The notes beneath the pieces are model-generated. The model did no database searches. It was given only the letters and a program-made list of their open reading frames with translations, and was not told the DNA's origin. A stretch of DNA of 64,000 nucleotides, taken from assembly GCF_014805625.2 (NCBI RefSeq), contig NW_023998457.1, positions 5,378,218 through 5,442,217 of the forward strand, written 5' to 3'. The position numbers and the translations under genes are program-made. Positions 1 to 12,265 of this stretch are shown in pieces (the first letter of the stretch is position 1; each line of letters begins with the position of its first letter). This stretch comes from Glossina fuscipes. Taxonomy: Eukaryota; Arthropoda; Insecta; Diptera; Glossinidae.

Positions 1-1000
1 TACGCAATCGCGGAGACATGCCCATTAAGCAACAGAGTTTCAATTTTTGTATGGCTATAAGTATAAATGAAGAAATTTGTAAACTCAATTCCGGGATGCA
101 ATAGCACATAGCACGAGCAGATAGAAGCAATTAAACCGCAAGTGTCGTCCTCTCTGAAAACAATCAACCAGCGCGCTACGCGATCCGCTTCTTGCAACAG
201 CTCGAAATCAATTACAGCATGATCTACTAATCAGGTGGGCTAGCGAAATTTCTCAGTCCAACCTCCTCGGGAGGAACTGCCTCATTGAAACATATCCAAT
301 TTCTTTCTTCAATAAATAAACCCAACTCGAAAGATGGTGCCTGGGATTGTCCAGATTTGATTATCACTATAAATGTAAAAAAAGGAACTACAAGTGGAAA
401 TGACGCGGCATTGTCCCGAATGACGCCAAAAACAAGAGAATAGAAAATATTTTAAAGATCCTAAATAGCTCTTGAGTTTCTGCAAGAATCAAGTAGATGT
501 TAAGAAAATTGCGTCTGGATCCAGAAGAGCCCAGTCATAGAATGTATAGAAACGCGACGAGGATTTTGCATTGCAAAGAAGTGGACAGAGCCGAAGTAAT
601 AAATCAAAATCAAAAGTAATTTCAATCTTTCATAAGCGAAGACAATTACTGTCTATATAGAAATATGTACGAGAAACTCTGGATCTTAAAATACACAACG
701 GTATTCCAGGACTCTGGCATTGAGAGAACTAATCGAAGGAAAGTATCCAAGTAAGTGCGAAAAAGGAATTCCAACGACATAGGAAGAATTCAAACGACCT
801 CTAATACGAATCTAAAGATAGAAGACTTCACAAGATACCTTCTCTGAGGACCTTCAAGCGAGTCATATATATTCTGCACATTGGAAAAGAAACTATTCAT
901 GGCGATGGTAGATAAGTTTCAAAGTGCACTAAATGAAGGGAAGATGTTGGAGTGCGTTCAAGGCAAAATCGCTTCACGTTAACGATACCTGTGGGAACAT
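1..1000 (+). mobile_element. Retroelement-like segment, related in inverted orientation to 40815-41585
   Basis: Shares many blocks in the same order with the reverse complement of 40815-41585: CCGGGATGCAA, the 20-mer at 146-165 (equals minus 41473-41454), TCAGTCCAACCTC, CTTCAATAAATAAAC, AATTACTGTCTATA, AGTAAGTGCGA and the 19-mer at 911-929 (equals minus 40846-40828). AATAAATAAA near 310 followed about 25 bp later by TGGTGCCTGGGATTG looks like an LTR end plus primer-binding site, and small frames downstream (for example 498-620) could be gag remnants. The repeat match is seen directly. The LTR-retrotransposon interpretation is inference. Confidence 0.45.
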
Positions 1001-1330
1001 ACAAGCAATAATTGTGAAGAATCAAGTAAAAGAGGCCGAGATTCAATGTACATTAAGTAGTAATCACAGGCCAAATGCCGACGTTGAAGCTCCCACTCCA
1101 TAAGTAGGGTAATCAGATTATTTAGATATTTTGATAGGACAAAAAAACGAAACCAAGAAAAAGTCGGTCAGTTACAGTCGACCACGGCCAGGAATAAATG
1201 CCCGATACCACTTCACTTAATACCGTTATTCATACATTGATTTTCCAAAATAAGGCATAACATCACGTGATGACGTGGACTGTGGTTATGGTAATTTAAA
1301 GACTAGCAAAGATACAGTTGATCGAACCCA
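1001..1330 (+). other. Possible continuation of the retroelement-like segment
   Basis: Moderate-GC sequence directly after the segment shared with 40.8-41.6 kb. Short interrupted frames only. No recognisable motif. Confidence 0.25.
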
Positions 1331-2070
1331 AACAGCAGCAAAGGAAACACTACCGAACGCCATAATAAAACTCCTTCACATTACAATTGTAAGCAATTAA
1401 ACGGAAAATTATTAACTCGTAACAATTGACTTTAGTTAATTTTACGATTATTTATACTTAAATCTTACAAGAATATCTTATTGTTAGCGTAAGCATAAAA
1501 TTTTGATCAATTAATTTAATTAGGGCGTCTAGCATTGTATTGCATTACGAAATGCAATTCCCAGTTAGTTGAAGTGTGACATAATTCTTCTTCTTCTTTT
1601 TGCAAATGAATTATGCTAAATTTGCATAATTCTGTCACACTTCAAAGGGGATGCATATTAACCACGATATGTGATCACACAACACAGTATTCAATGGAGG
1701 TTTTTCACTAGGGTCGAGAAAGCGCATTTGCCGGCAGATTTCTTGGCTGAGATTTCTTGGAGAATTTAAGTAACGGACCTTGCAAAAGAATTCTTTTATT
1801 GCTCATTATTTTTACAATTATTTAATTCATTTTACTTAACATTAAATTCATTTTCTTATATTAAATTATTATAAAGAATTTAAAATAACTGGTGAGAGTA
1901 GCACACATGCACATACACTTACAGACAGAATTGGATAACTTTCATCACCGATCGCCTCATTTTCGGAGAGCGGATCTAATTTATTTCCTCGAGTCCTTAG
2001 GGTATGCTATAGACTAAACACTAACAAGCGGTTATTCCGAGCATCATTACCGAGCAAGAAGGCAGACTAA
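1331..2070. other. Intergenic, AT-rich; only the hairpin recognised
   Basis: About 70% A+T with no frame above 60 codons. Apart from the inverted repeat at 1569-1645, nothing recognisable. Confidence 0.4.
1569..1645. repeat. Compound inverted repeat (hairpin)
   Basis: Outer arms 1569-1586 and 1628-1645 are complementary over 18 nt with one mismatch (TTGAAGTGTGACATAATT). An inner perfect 9 nt pair, GAATTATGC (1608-1616) and GCATAATTC (1624-1632), shares bases with the outer right arm, so the two folds compete. It could be a small foldback element or the tip of an old MITE. Confidence 0.5.
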
Positions 2071-2190
2071 TTATCGATTATTCCGCCTAATTAGACGAGC
2101 AGATGCAAACCAGCGACTACAAGAGCAGTGTTCGCGCGTTGAAATCTCAAGTGCGGTAGAGATTGTTTTGGTCATAGCTGCAGTGAGGTG
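2071..2190 (+). mobile_element. SINE head fragment, degenerate
   Basis: GCGCGTTGAAATCTCAAGTG then GCGGTAGAGATTG and GGTCATAGCTGCAGTG match the head and middle of the SINE family. The A-box region is poorly kept. The 93-codon minus-strand frame across it is a by-product. Confidence 0.4.
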
Positions 2191-3319
2191 TAAAGTCTGT
2201 CCATTTGATATTTTCATTTCATCAAGTTGAAGAAGAAAGGAAAATTTTGTTAGGTGAAATGTTCGTTTAGTATGGATTGAGGGAGAAGGTGAGAATGAGT
2301 TGAGTCTCCGTTCTGAAAGTGTGTAAGAAATAATAATTATTCTGGCCATCAAGAAAAGGTTGTGTTTGCTTTCTAAAGTCCGAAGATAGCTTGACTATCT
2401 GGCCCTAGCTGTAAAATATCTTGTATCGGATTTTGAAAATATGATATAACATTACAAACGTTGTTGCGTGCGATTGAGGGGCCGAAGTAATATTTTTTGT
2501 TGTATTTTAAAGGCTAAGAAATTGCAACAAAAATCGCATCGCATCGGTTGTAGACATAGTGGATACACAGTGTGCCTGCCGTTCAGCCAGTTACTACGGC
2601 CAGTTACCACCTTCTTCCCTTTCTCTATTTTTATTTTATTACAGTCATGATTACGTGATAGTTCTACGAGGAACCTCTCCTACCCTGTTGCGCCATTGGA
2701 AAATATTCATGAGAGATACCATAGCATCATAGCTTAGCGCTAATGATGCCAAAGAAGAAGAAACTTTTAATTACTGCTCCCAGAGTGGATTCACGCGAAT
2801 CGCATTTTATGATGCTTTCCATCCGCTTAAGCGCTTTGTTTTCTAGATTCCCTTGAAACTCTGCTCATTGCTACGTATTGTGATCAAATCCTACATATGT
2901 TGTAGGTGTGTAGGTTTAAGCAAACGCCACACAGGTTGAGAAAATTAATAAAACTTTTGATAAGAAGGGAACGAATTTTTCTGTGCCTTCAACTTGTTAA
3001 TTCTATAATTCATACAATTTTTCGTTCATGTCACGAGATTATTATTGAGGAAATTAAGAATTCAAGTCTCACGTCCCTTACGAGAAATTCTTATCTTTTC
3101 TTTATTTTGATAGAAGTCGTTTACGACCCTTCGCCCATGAGGTTATTGACCAAGGGAGAAAATAATTCAATCAAAATAATTCAGTGTTGATATTCAGTCA
3201 CTGTAGTGGTAGCTCAAATAGCGCCTAACTCAGATAGTACCTTACGAATTTATTCATTATTCCCACCACTGTGAGGTATACCGATTTTGCGTTTTTTTAT
3301 TCATGATGTATGTATCTCC
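2191..3319. other. Intergenic, nothing recognised
   Basis: Short random frames only (longest 94 codons at 2906-3190, low-complexity and without family motifs). No repeat match to the rest of the window was noticed. Confidence 0.35.
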
Positions 3320-3540
3320 CAAAAAGAAGATTCAGAGACCCAACAATACAATACCAATGTAATATTGGGCATGTCTGTCCGTCTGGGTGGTGTTTGTTGT
3401 TGGCGCAAAAATTAAGAGATATAGACTTCAAATTTGGTAGAAACATTAGAAATTTTTGCAGGCAGGTTGGTATTGAGAATGGGCTAAATCGGTCGGCATA
3501 AACTGAACGCAACTCCGTTTTTCTTTACAAAGATTTGTGG
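3320..3540 (+). repeat. R2 dispersed repeat, fragment
   Basis: Has the R2 signature: CATGTCTGTCCGTCTGGG, then AGACTTCAAATTTGGTAGAA and TTGGTATTGAGAATGGGC. The two opposing 60-70 codon frames here are by-products. Confidence 0.45.
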
Positions 3541-6500
3541 ATTTTGGCTCAAGTCATCCACGTTTACTTTGCGAAACCCTACTCTGCACACACATCCAAA
3601 GTTTCAAGCGACCAAATTTTATTTGGATCACCCTTTTGAGGTCTTATGCTTATTTATCATAAGGCAAATAAGGCAGAATGTTTACATTCCTCAAATGAAG
3701 ACATATTACCCACCCACAAATGGGTCCATTCTTAATAAGATGGGAGATGGGTACAAATTAAAGAACTTGGAGAGTGGAACGCGAAAAGCATAGCGGTGGG
3801 TATGCGGAAATTGGCCCCCGCCGAGCACGACTTTCGTCCTTTTTTTTTTTTCTGAGAGAGTTTATGTTTTTTTTGAAGGATGCTTGAATTGAAATAAGTT
3901 ATTTTTTGGTTTTGAATAATATATTTGAATATATAAATATATAAAGTTATACATATATAAAGTTTTATTATTTTAGGAAGAGTGGCTTACAAAATTTTGG
4001 TTTGCACGCAGCGTTGGCTGTGTTGCAGTATCTTGGAGATCGTAATCGTTGCTATCTTAAGCAACATACTAACGATGGACACAAGAACAATGACACACAC
4101 ATGCGCATATCATTTTTGTAATAAAAGTCGTGCGATCAATACGTCAGGGACAAGGACCGGAATCAATTCACTAACAAAACCATCACTAAAAGGCTGGGTA
4201 ACGGGTATAAATACTAAAAGAAAAAAAGAATAATAGTAAAAAGAAGAAGAAATTAAAGAAAGGGATAAGAATTCCGCCAGTGGAAATTATTAATTATTTT
4301 GTGTTTTGTTGTTTCAATTATATTCGTATCACTGCAGTCCTGATAAAACCCTTCCATCAACGAATGCATTCGGTGACAGGTGAGTCGTTCATTTTTCTTA
4401 TCTTTGGCAATTAAAGCCAAATTATAAGAATATATAGTAATTTATTGAAACTGAACTTTAATCTTTGTTAAATATTTACACGCTTCAGTTCTCGACGTCT
4501 CTTACGATTGACCCGACTCTGAATACATCGCCAAATTTTCCGTCAAATTTCTGCGAATTGTTGTTAATCGTATCGCTAGTCGCCAGCTGCATGACACAGC
4601 TGACGGACAATGAACGTATTTGATTTTGCCTTTCTTTCGAATTTAGTTTACTAGAAAACCGACTAATTTTCATGAAAACACGAATAAGAAGAATACATTA
4701 ATTAGTTTCAATTGGTTTTTTCTTACTAAATAAAACTTATTCATATATACATGTAGGTTTATTTAAAAATTGTTATTATTGTTACAATTAAATGATGAGA
4801 TACTTTTCCCTTGATGCCCCTAGGCAGTAATGTCGGCAAAGCATAGGAGAATGACCGCCCGCTTGTTAAATTAAATTATTGAATAGTCTGTCCGTCTTGT
4901 CCGTGTTACTGAAGACACGTTCTGTTAAATTACGTCTGTCTTGTTAGCAAACAATAATTTTTGTTTAGCCCACACAGTTCCATAAGTGAACTTTTCCAAC
5001 TTTTCCTTAAATCGCTTTAAAATTATTTCGCACTTCTTCTGTCAAGCCAGTCCGTCATATGTATTGCTTTGCTAATAAATGCGTGTAGGGTGTTTATATA
5101 ATTAGAAATTTTAAGTTCACCAATTTTTGGTGTTGTCTGAATTTTTAAAAATAAACAGAAATTGAACTACGTATATTATACAGTGTGTGTTTGTGCTTAG
5201 CAAGTTGACAAGAGCTTCACTCACATTGCAATATTCTTGAGGTAGACAAACAAAACAAGAAGAGCAATGGGATATTTTTCTTTGAGTAAAATTATGGTAA
5301 AAAAAGGTTTTCCAATGCAATTAAATTAAAGGACTCTAACATGTCCCTTGGTCATCCTTTTCCGGTTATCTACAAAATCATTCAATCTTGACCCCCATGC
5401 CTTTTAAAGAAACGACTGTTGTTCATCATCAGCCGAACGATCTCTTACTGTGCGTGTCGTTGGACATTGGAAGGCGTTACCACTGAGCGTGAGATCCTTT
5501 GGTGATTGTTCGAATGATTTTAGAAGAAAATTTGTCGCACTGCTAAGCTCATAGTTGTAATGTATATATTGTTGTTGGTAGGAATTGATGAATTACGAAG
5601 TCTACGGAGCAAGTTGATTACATTGGCAACCATCTAACTGACTTGTACACTCATTTATGTTGCCGTTTTGCACATGAAACGTATCTATGTAACGAGGTAA
5701 TAGGCCTAAGGCTTTATAGTTACTTAATAAATCAATAAGTGGAAATGGAAACCATAAATACATGCATAGGTTGAATAAGAAGTAATGAGAATTCTTGACT
5801 TTCACAGAAAGATCTTCATTAACCGATAAATTTGAATGCAGTCGAATACTATGATACGTTTCGTAGGTGATTCGAATGCAGTCGAATAATGAATATTTTT
5901 CTTCAGAAAGGTTTCTTAAGCCATTCAAGTGCAGTTGAATAGTGGTTGTTTTCCTTTAGGAAAGTTTCTTGAGGCACTTACAAAGTGCACAGCATAGCCC
6001 GTTGCATTTTTTTTTTATTTCCATTAGTAAAATTGTCTTTACGCCGTAATATCTCACTCGTATGGAGATACTCCAGAGATTCAAATGAATTTACTCGACA
6101 TGAGCTAGAGAGACGGACCAACAACTCCGATATTTAATAATCTTTGGTGTACTGCTTCCGTTGGTGTCTCTCGCACCCGAGAGGATAAGATATCCGTTCA
6201 AGTAGCGTTGACTTGTCCTAGCTATGTGCAAAGTAGCGTCTTTCTTATACACCACAAGACTGAAGCAGGACTAGACGGTAAGTTTCCTCTCTTTGCTAGT
6301 CAAACTTTAAGTGAACTAATATAAAGATTTACGCAGACGACTGGCAATTCCTTCTTTGCATAACGAGTCCCCTCTTCGATTTTTTCCTATTCCTTAACAG
6401 AAAGGGATGCATAAGGCGCAAGGGTCTATAGGAGATAAGGACAGATTATCCGCGACAATATTTTCGAATTATTCGGATGTTGTTCATGAGCTTCGAGACC

Positions 6501-6984
6501 TAACCTAACAATAACCTAATAATAAACTCACCTAGATAATGAACTATTTCTCGCTATTAGTTATTGCTTGGATTTTAAAAATAAGATATCGATGCGGAAT
6601 TGAATGAAATGTTTTTTGTGCTCTTCAAGTTTCTTTGTTTGCTATCCTCTAACGTATATTTATATCGTGTGCTTAGATCTCAACTATTAATCGTATACCA
6701 AAATATGTGTACGAACGTCAGCATACTCTTCGTTGCGTTTATGATTGATTTCGATTTCAAAGTTCGTCTAGATCCTCCGGATCCAAGGGAACAATAAAAT
6801 AAAATTATTCTTCAAGATTTGTGTTTTACTTACTTTTGCGCACACTTTTGTTCGAAGCGTATGTAATTAAGTTCCTTTCTCCATTTTCCTTAGATTCATT
6901 TGTCAAGCTCCTAAAAAATGACGATTTTACCTAAACGAATTATGCTAAAAATTGTGCATATTTTTGGATCATTTTTTTTTTTTC
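3541..6984. other. Intergenic, nothing recognised
   Basis: Holds a 12-13 T run near 3839, an ATATA-rich stretch at 3918-3960 and frames up to 108 codons with no motif. I see no exon, RNA gene or repeat that recurs elsewhere in the window. Confidence 0.35.
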
Positions 6985-7165
6985 CTTAATTTCTGCCAAA
7001 TTTGAAGTCGACAGCTTTATTTCGCAGCCTGGAGAGTGCTTACACACACATTATACAAACATTATACGGACAGACGGATAGGCATACTTAACTCGATAAA
7101 AATTTTGATGCTAGTCAAGAGTATATATATACTTTGTGGGGGCTCTGAAGCTGTTTTTCCGGCAT
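6985..7165 (-). repeat. R2 dispersed repeat, fragment
   Basis: GGACAGACGGATAGGCATAC followed by CAAGAGTATATATATACTTT and GTGGGGGCTC is the reverse of the R2 core (CCCCATAAAGTATATATATTC ... GTCCGTCTGTCC). Confidence 0.45.
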
Positions 7166-7194
7166 TTCAAACTTCTTAAGAAAATGAATATACC

Positions 7195-7984
7195 TCTCAT
7201 TCTTCGGTGAAGGATATGATATGTGAAAGTGCTATAGTCTTGCAAAGTAGTCACCCACACCAATTCTCTTAATTATTAATACAACAAAAATTATACATTC
7301 ATTTATTATAAAAACATAATTTTCATTAAGGTCCTCATGTTGAAGCATATTCCAACATCAACGTGGTCCAAGTCTACCAAACATTTGCTTCTGTCATACT
7401 AAACCATGAATCAGACTTTGGCGCCATGAGATCCCCATAAATGATGCGGTCTAAAAAATAGATCTATGTGATCCGAATTCCCTATGGCTGATTTACCATC
7501 GACAAAGTTTTATCGTAAAATATCAAAATTTAGATCTTTTTGGCATATAAACTTAGCTTATTTTTCATTAGAAGTCTTATATGGGTTAGAATCCAACAAA
7601 CATACCTACCCTACCATATCTACATCCGATAGATTTCATTTTTACCTCATATTGTTATTACGAACGAATTTTCATCAGGAAGTATTAAAAATGAAGCATT
7701 TTTACGATATAAAGATTAACTTTCAGTAGGAACAGTTATATAGCAACTGGTCAAAAAGGCGGCCGATCCGATAAAAAATTTTCGCATCAATTTAAAACGA
7801 CGAAATACTGCTACTAAGCGAAAATTCTAAAAATTATGGTATTCTTCATGTAATGTAAAAAATATTATATTGCGTCTGATTGAAAGAGTGCTCCGATCGG
7901 GAAAATTTCCAGTATGGTACATCCTTCAGAAGTCAGTGCACAAAATTTCAGCAAGACATTTCAAAAGCACATTCCAGATGAGTT
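7195..7984 (-). repeat. R1 dispersed repeat copy
   Basis: Reverse-orientation R1: AGATCTATGTGATCCGAATT, TTTCATCAGGAAGTATTAAA and AGAGTGCTCCGATCGGG appear in the R1 order. Ends at the SINE head at 7985. Confidence 0.5.
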
Positions 7985-8075
7985 GCCGAGCACACAATGG
8001 ATCGCGACTAACAACTCAATGGTCGCGGGCCGAAATCTCAAGTGCGGTAGAGTTTTCAATGCGTGTGGCCATATG
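7985..8075 (+). mobile_element. SINE head fragment
   Basis: GCCGAAATCTCAAGTGCGGT followed by AGAGTTTTC matches the B-box region of the SINE family. It lies directly after an R1 copy. Confidence 0.4.
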
Positions 8076-8199
8076 ATTTAATTTACAGGGTAACTATTAA
8101 ACCCGTACTTTCTAAATTTATATACAACAAAACATATACACAATAAATAAATAAATAAATATTTCACTCTGTATCTTTAACAGAAGATTACATGGACAT

Positions 8200-8690
8200 A
8201 TTACTGGCGCACAGACGGGCACCTTGGCTTAGATCGATTTAGAAAGTGATTTTGTAGCGTACATAAGTAACTTATGAGAGAACTTATGAGAATTGGGAAT
8301 GGCTAGCGAAATAAATTCTTAAAAACATGTTTTTATACATTTCTTAATCAATAGGATCGGATTGGGAAGAGAAATAATTCTTAGGAATGTTGTCTTAGCA
8401 AAATTCTTAGGAACCATCTTCTCTTTATCTTACGTTACATGTCGCACAATGGTATATTAAGTTTGTGAGAAAGAATGCAATGCTCCGAACGAATTGAGAT
8501 GAACAGACTTTTTCGAAACCTGTCTCCTCGTCTCATATTTTATGTTGGAATTACAGACCACAAATTTTTAAGATATTTTGATGAAATTTTCTACAACTAC
8601 GCATTTCGGCCCAAGGTTCCGACCACTGTCATATAATACCTTATTTTGAAAACTCATTGTATGAATAATTGTATTAAACGAACTGATGTA
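8200..8690 (+). repeat. R1 fragments in both orientations
   Basis: 8205-8260 has the reverse R1 block CTTAGATCGATTTAGAAAG. 8445-8690 has the forward block GTATATTAAGTTTGTGAG, AGATATTTTGATGAAATTTT and CATATAATACC. These are pieces of two copies. Confidence 0.4.
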
Positions 8691-9430
8691 GGGTATTCAA
8701 CGATGAGCCGTGTCCTTCTACGTTATTTACACCTTACACAATTTGTGGCAGAAGGGCTTAAGATAGATCCAATTATACCGATCGGTTCGGGATCATTATC
8801 TGACTTTATCTAAGCCTGTTTGTCCGTCTGATGTCTGCCCAACTAATTTTGGGTTCAAGCTATAGGTCGAAATTTTGGAGATATTTTGATGAATTTTGGT
8901 ACGTATTTTGATCCAACGACGAACACTATTGAAAATGGTTTGGATCGGTCCACTTTTTCGAACACTCCTCATATAATGCCCTATTCTAAAATATAGTTGT
9001 ATGGAAAAAAGATTTGTAATTTTCAAAATTGCGCGGCAAAAGTGGCTAAGTAGTAGTATTTCGGTGTTCTAAATTGGCATGAAAACTATGGATCAGCTGG
9101 GGTAAGTTTTAAACCCCTATCGTATAACAAAACCTAAAATTCATACGACAAGAAGGCATCATTTTCAATGCTTTATGATGAAAATTATACCATAATAGTA
9201 ATTTAACATAAACAAATTAAGTGTACTATCGGCCTATTTTATGTATTCTATCCTAATACGGATTTTCGCGAAAATTGATTCTATGTGGGATAGAAAAGTC
9301 TAAGTTTTAGTATGTGGTGATGAAAATTAAACCATATTTCATACAAAAATAAGATTTGTGTTAGACAACGTGGTGTAGGGTATGTAAGGATCAATCTTGC
9401 CTGCCTATAATGTTCTTATATGCTTTTTCA
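8691..9430 (+). repeat. R1 dispersed repeat copy
   Basis: Forward R1. It starts near GTAGGGTATTCAACG, has GCCTGTTTGTCCGTCTG, TTTGGAGATATTTTGATGAA, TTTGGATCGGTCCACTTTTT and AAGTGGCTAAGTAGTAGTAT, and finishes with CCTATAATGTTCTTATATG, the usual 3' terminal motif. No ORF longer than about 76 codons. Confidence 0.55.
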
Positions 9431-9959
9431 TGTTTCTGGTTTGAAGTGTTCCCTAATTAAGCTTCTGTCAAGATGAATGTGTATTTTACACTTTCTCTTT
9501 TAATATTTTCATTCCTACAGGCTGTTTCTTTCTACCCATTTGCAGACATCTTTAGCAATTAATTAAAACTATAATGAAACTTTTCCTTCCGCTGATTTAC
9601 ATAGAATCGCACTTACTTTGCTTACTTTGTAAGTACACATCATTTAGTTTTAGTGGTCGCAGGGTATTGTTGGCGCATATACCATAACTGCGTAATGCAT
9701 TAATTTCAACAGTAACAGCAGTTGTCTCGAAAAGTTTCGTCAGTTTCTTCAAACATTATCTTACAATGAGCTGACATTTAATATTTAGTTTTCCTTTTTA
9801 CTTTCATTTGTTTTCTCCCGCATACAAACACAGCTGTCGTTGGAACATTTCAACTCTACCTACAATTAGCAATAGCGGTTTAATCTCTTTTCCTTCCGCT
9901 AGCAAGAGAAATCTAAAGAGGAAAAGAAAATCAAGCAAAAGCATTCTAGGGGGATATAG
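9431..9959. other. Intergenic, nothing recognised
   Basis: AT-rich sequence between two R1 copies. Nothing recognisable. Confidence 0.3.
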
Positions 9960-10320
9960 GCCACCATTAAATACCCTATACCATTTCGCTCAGTATGATT
10001 ACTCATATAACAAATTTTCAAAATACAGTGTTGTATGGGAAGCCGTCGATCCATATCAGTTTCTATAGCGTTCTTCCTTTGGTTAAAACATGTCATTGCA
10101 ACAAATAACTCCAAAAGTACGACCTGTGGACTTAGCGTAAAAAAAAAGACGGATAGGCAGACGAACGGACAATCTTAGATCGATTCAGAATCATTTTCTG
10201 TAATATATATAAAAAAAAAAACAAATTGACCTTAAGCCACTTTGAATGTTACATACATCCGCGCTAACTTAGTACACCTTTCTACTATGGGTGGTACAGG
10301 GTATACAAGGCTTCTCGTAC
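9960..10320 (-). repeat. R1 dispersed repeat copy, shortened
   Basis: Reverse R1: AGACGGATAGGCAGACGAAC, CTTAGATCGATTCAGAATCA, GAATGTTACATACATCCGCG and GTACAGGGTATACAAGG. Frames of 86 and 71 codons across it are by-products. Confidence 0.5.
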
Positions 10321-10899
10321 TAACAAAAAAAAAAAAAGAAATCTTTCCAAGCAATTTGATTGTAATTATAGAAACTCTGATAACATATCCGCTGGCAATG
10401 ATAAGATTAACTTCAAAGAACTCGCTTGTGAGACGGAACAAAACGAAAAAGTACTAAAATGTTAAATAAATTCTTGGCCAGAACACGATAAAGAGGTTTC
10501 AGTTCATTATACTCAATGTGCCAGTACATGCGACTAAATTAATTTTAACCTTCTCTTTGCAATAATTGGTCATATATACCAATATTTTTAGTGAGCACTA
10601 CTGACTATTACGAAAGGAAGAGACAAATCTTTTATAATCTCATGCTTTGGCGGTGTGGGTGTAATTTGTTTAATTTATATGAGTTTGAGTAAAGAAACAT
10701 ATCAACAGCAGCCACACGAATGATTACCAACTGATTAAATGAAAGTTGGGAAAAATTTCCGCAATTTTTTTTTTTATTTTTTTTTTTTGTGGATATTTGC
10801 TTGAGATGCCAATTATCTAAGATTTCTTGCTACATGGTGAAATATTGTTCTGCTCGATTTTTTTGGGGGATTTTTCTTTACTTCGACACGTGAACGTGA
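10321..10899. other. Intergenic, nothing recognised
   Basis: Contains A and T homopolymer runs (10325, 10767-10788). Nothing else. Confidence 0.3.
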
Positions 10900-11240
10900 C
10901 CCGATAAATTATACACATTTTTGATCGGCATTAAATTCTGAATAGAGTACGCCGTGTCTGTCCGTTGACGTTCTGCTCATCGCCAAGATGTAAATAACGA
11001 CTGCAAATTTGATAGAAACATTGGAAGTCTTTGCGGGCAGGTAGATATTAAAAATGGGTCGTTACTCACAAATTGTAAAATTTTGGAAGAACTTTGCTAT
11101 TTATTCCTCTAATGAAGATATATTATCTGCCGAAAAATGCGTTAATTCTATCATGAATACGATGAATGCCACGACCCGGTGGATTAATGTTTTCTTAATA
11201 ATACCATCGATATGGGTATCAAGTAAATGCACTTGAAAAG
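10900..11240 (+). repeat. R2 dispersed repeat, fragment
   Basis: GTGTCTGTCCGTTGACG, GCAAATTTGATAGAAACATT and GCAGGTAGATATTAAAAATG match the R2 fragment at 3420-3485. Confidence 0.45.
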
Positions 11241-11374
11241 GGCGACAAGGCAAGTTTGTTCATTCTAATTTACTTCGTTATTGTTGGTAAAAGATATACT
11301 TAGAGGTGCGAAAAAAACAAATAATGCTTTTAACAAACTAAAATGGTTTAGGCCAAATCGATAAGCATTCGACC

Positions 11375-12265
11375 ATCACTTGTAGTACACGGTAGAGTAA
11401 CACCCAGAAGAGCTTAGATTAACCTTTTATACACCAATCGATTAAGAACCATTTTCTAAATCTATCTAAGCCTGTCCGCCCGTCTGTCGCTGACTTGCTT
11501 TGACACGAACGCTATTGGAAACGGTTCGCTTTTTCGACCAGTCCTCATATAACTCCCTATTCTGAAAAGTCTTCATATGGAAAACAATCGCAAATTTTCA
11601 AAATTTCACGCCAAAAGTGACTAAGTAATAGCATTTCGGCATTCTAAACTGGCGTAAACACTTTGGACCGGCTGGGACAATTTTTTGAATCTTCTTTCAT
11701 ATAACTGTTCCTGCGGAAACTAAAGCTTTATATGGTAAAAAGATCCGAATTTCCAATATTTCATGATGAAAGTTGGCTTGTAATAGTAGATTGACAAAAA
11801 AAAAATCCACCTTACCGAATTTGAACCACGTAGGTCTACCACATATAAGGATTCTCATGAAACCTAAATACTTATATTGCAAAATTTGCTAATTCCTGAT
11901 TTTCTCATGATGAAAATTTATTCATTGTAGAAATTAAATAAAAAAATGAAGTGGATCTAGTTTGAACCACATGGATCTATTTCTTCCCCCACGCCTTATG
12001 AGATATCCCAAGAAATCTAAATAATTCATAGGAGCGTTTCAGCAAAATAAATATAACGACAGGGAATCCTTTTTGAATCCCCAGCGCTATCCTGAAATGC
12101 AAACTCTTACATGGAGAGAAAAACTAGCCTTACAATATGCGGTCTTTATAAAAATTATGGCTTCTCATGATAATAATGTGTACTCTTCGGTGAACGAGCG
12201 AATAACTGCACTAGGCAAAGTGGTGGTAGGCGTCACCCGTAACAATAATGTTCTTACTTCTTAGA
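11375..12265 (+). repeat. R1 dispersed repeat copy, near full length
   Basis: Forward R1. It includes CTATCTAAGCCTGTCCGCCC, the two internal sub-repeats around CCACGTAGGTCTACC and CCACATGGATCTATTT, and a 3' end AACAATAATGTTCTTACTT after a GGCGTCACCC block in place of the usual hairpin. Confidence 0.6.

Noticed and set aside
6498..6530. Telomere-like CCTAA repeats
   Set aside because: Only two or three imperfect units (CCTAACCTAACAATAACCTA), and flies of this group do not use TTAGG telomeres.
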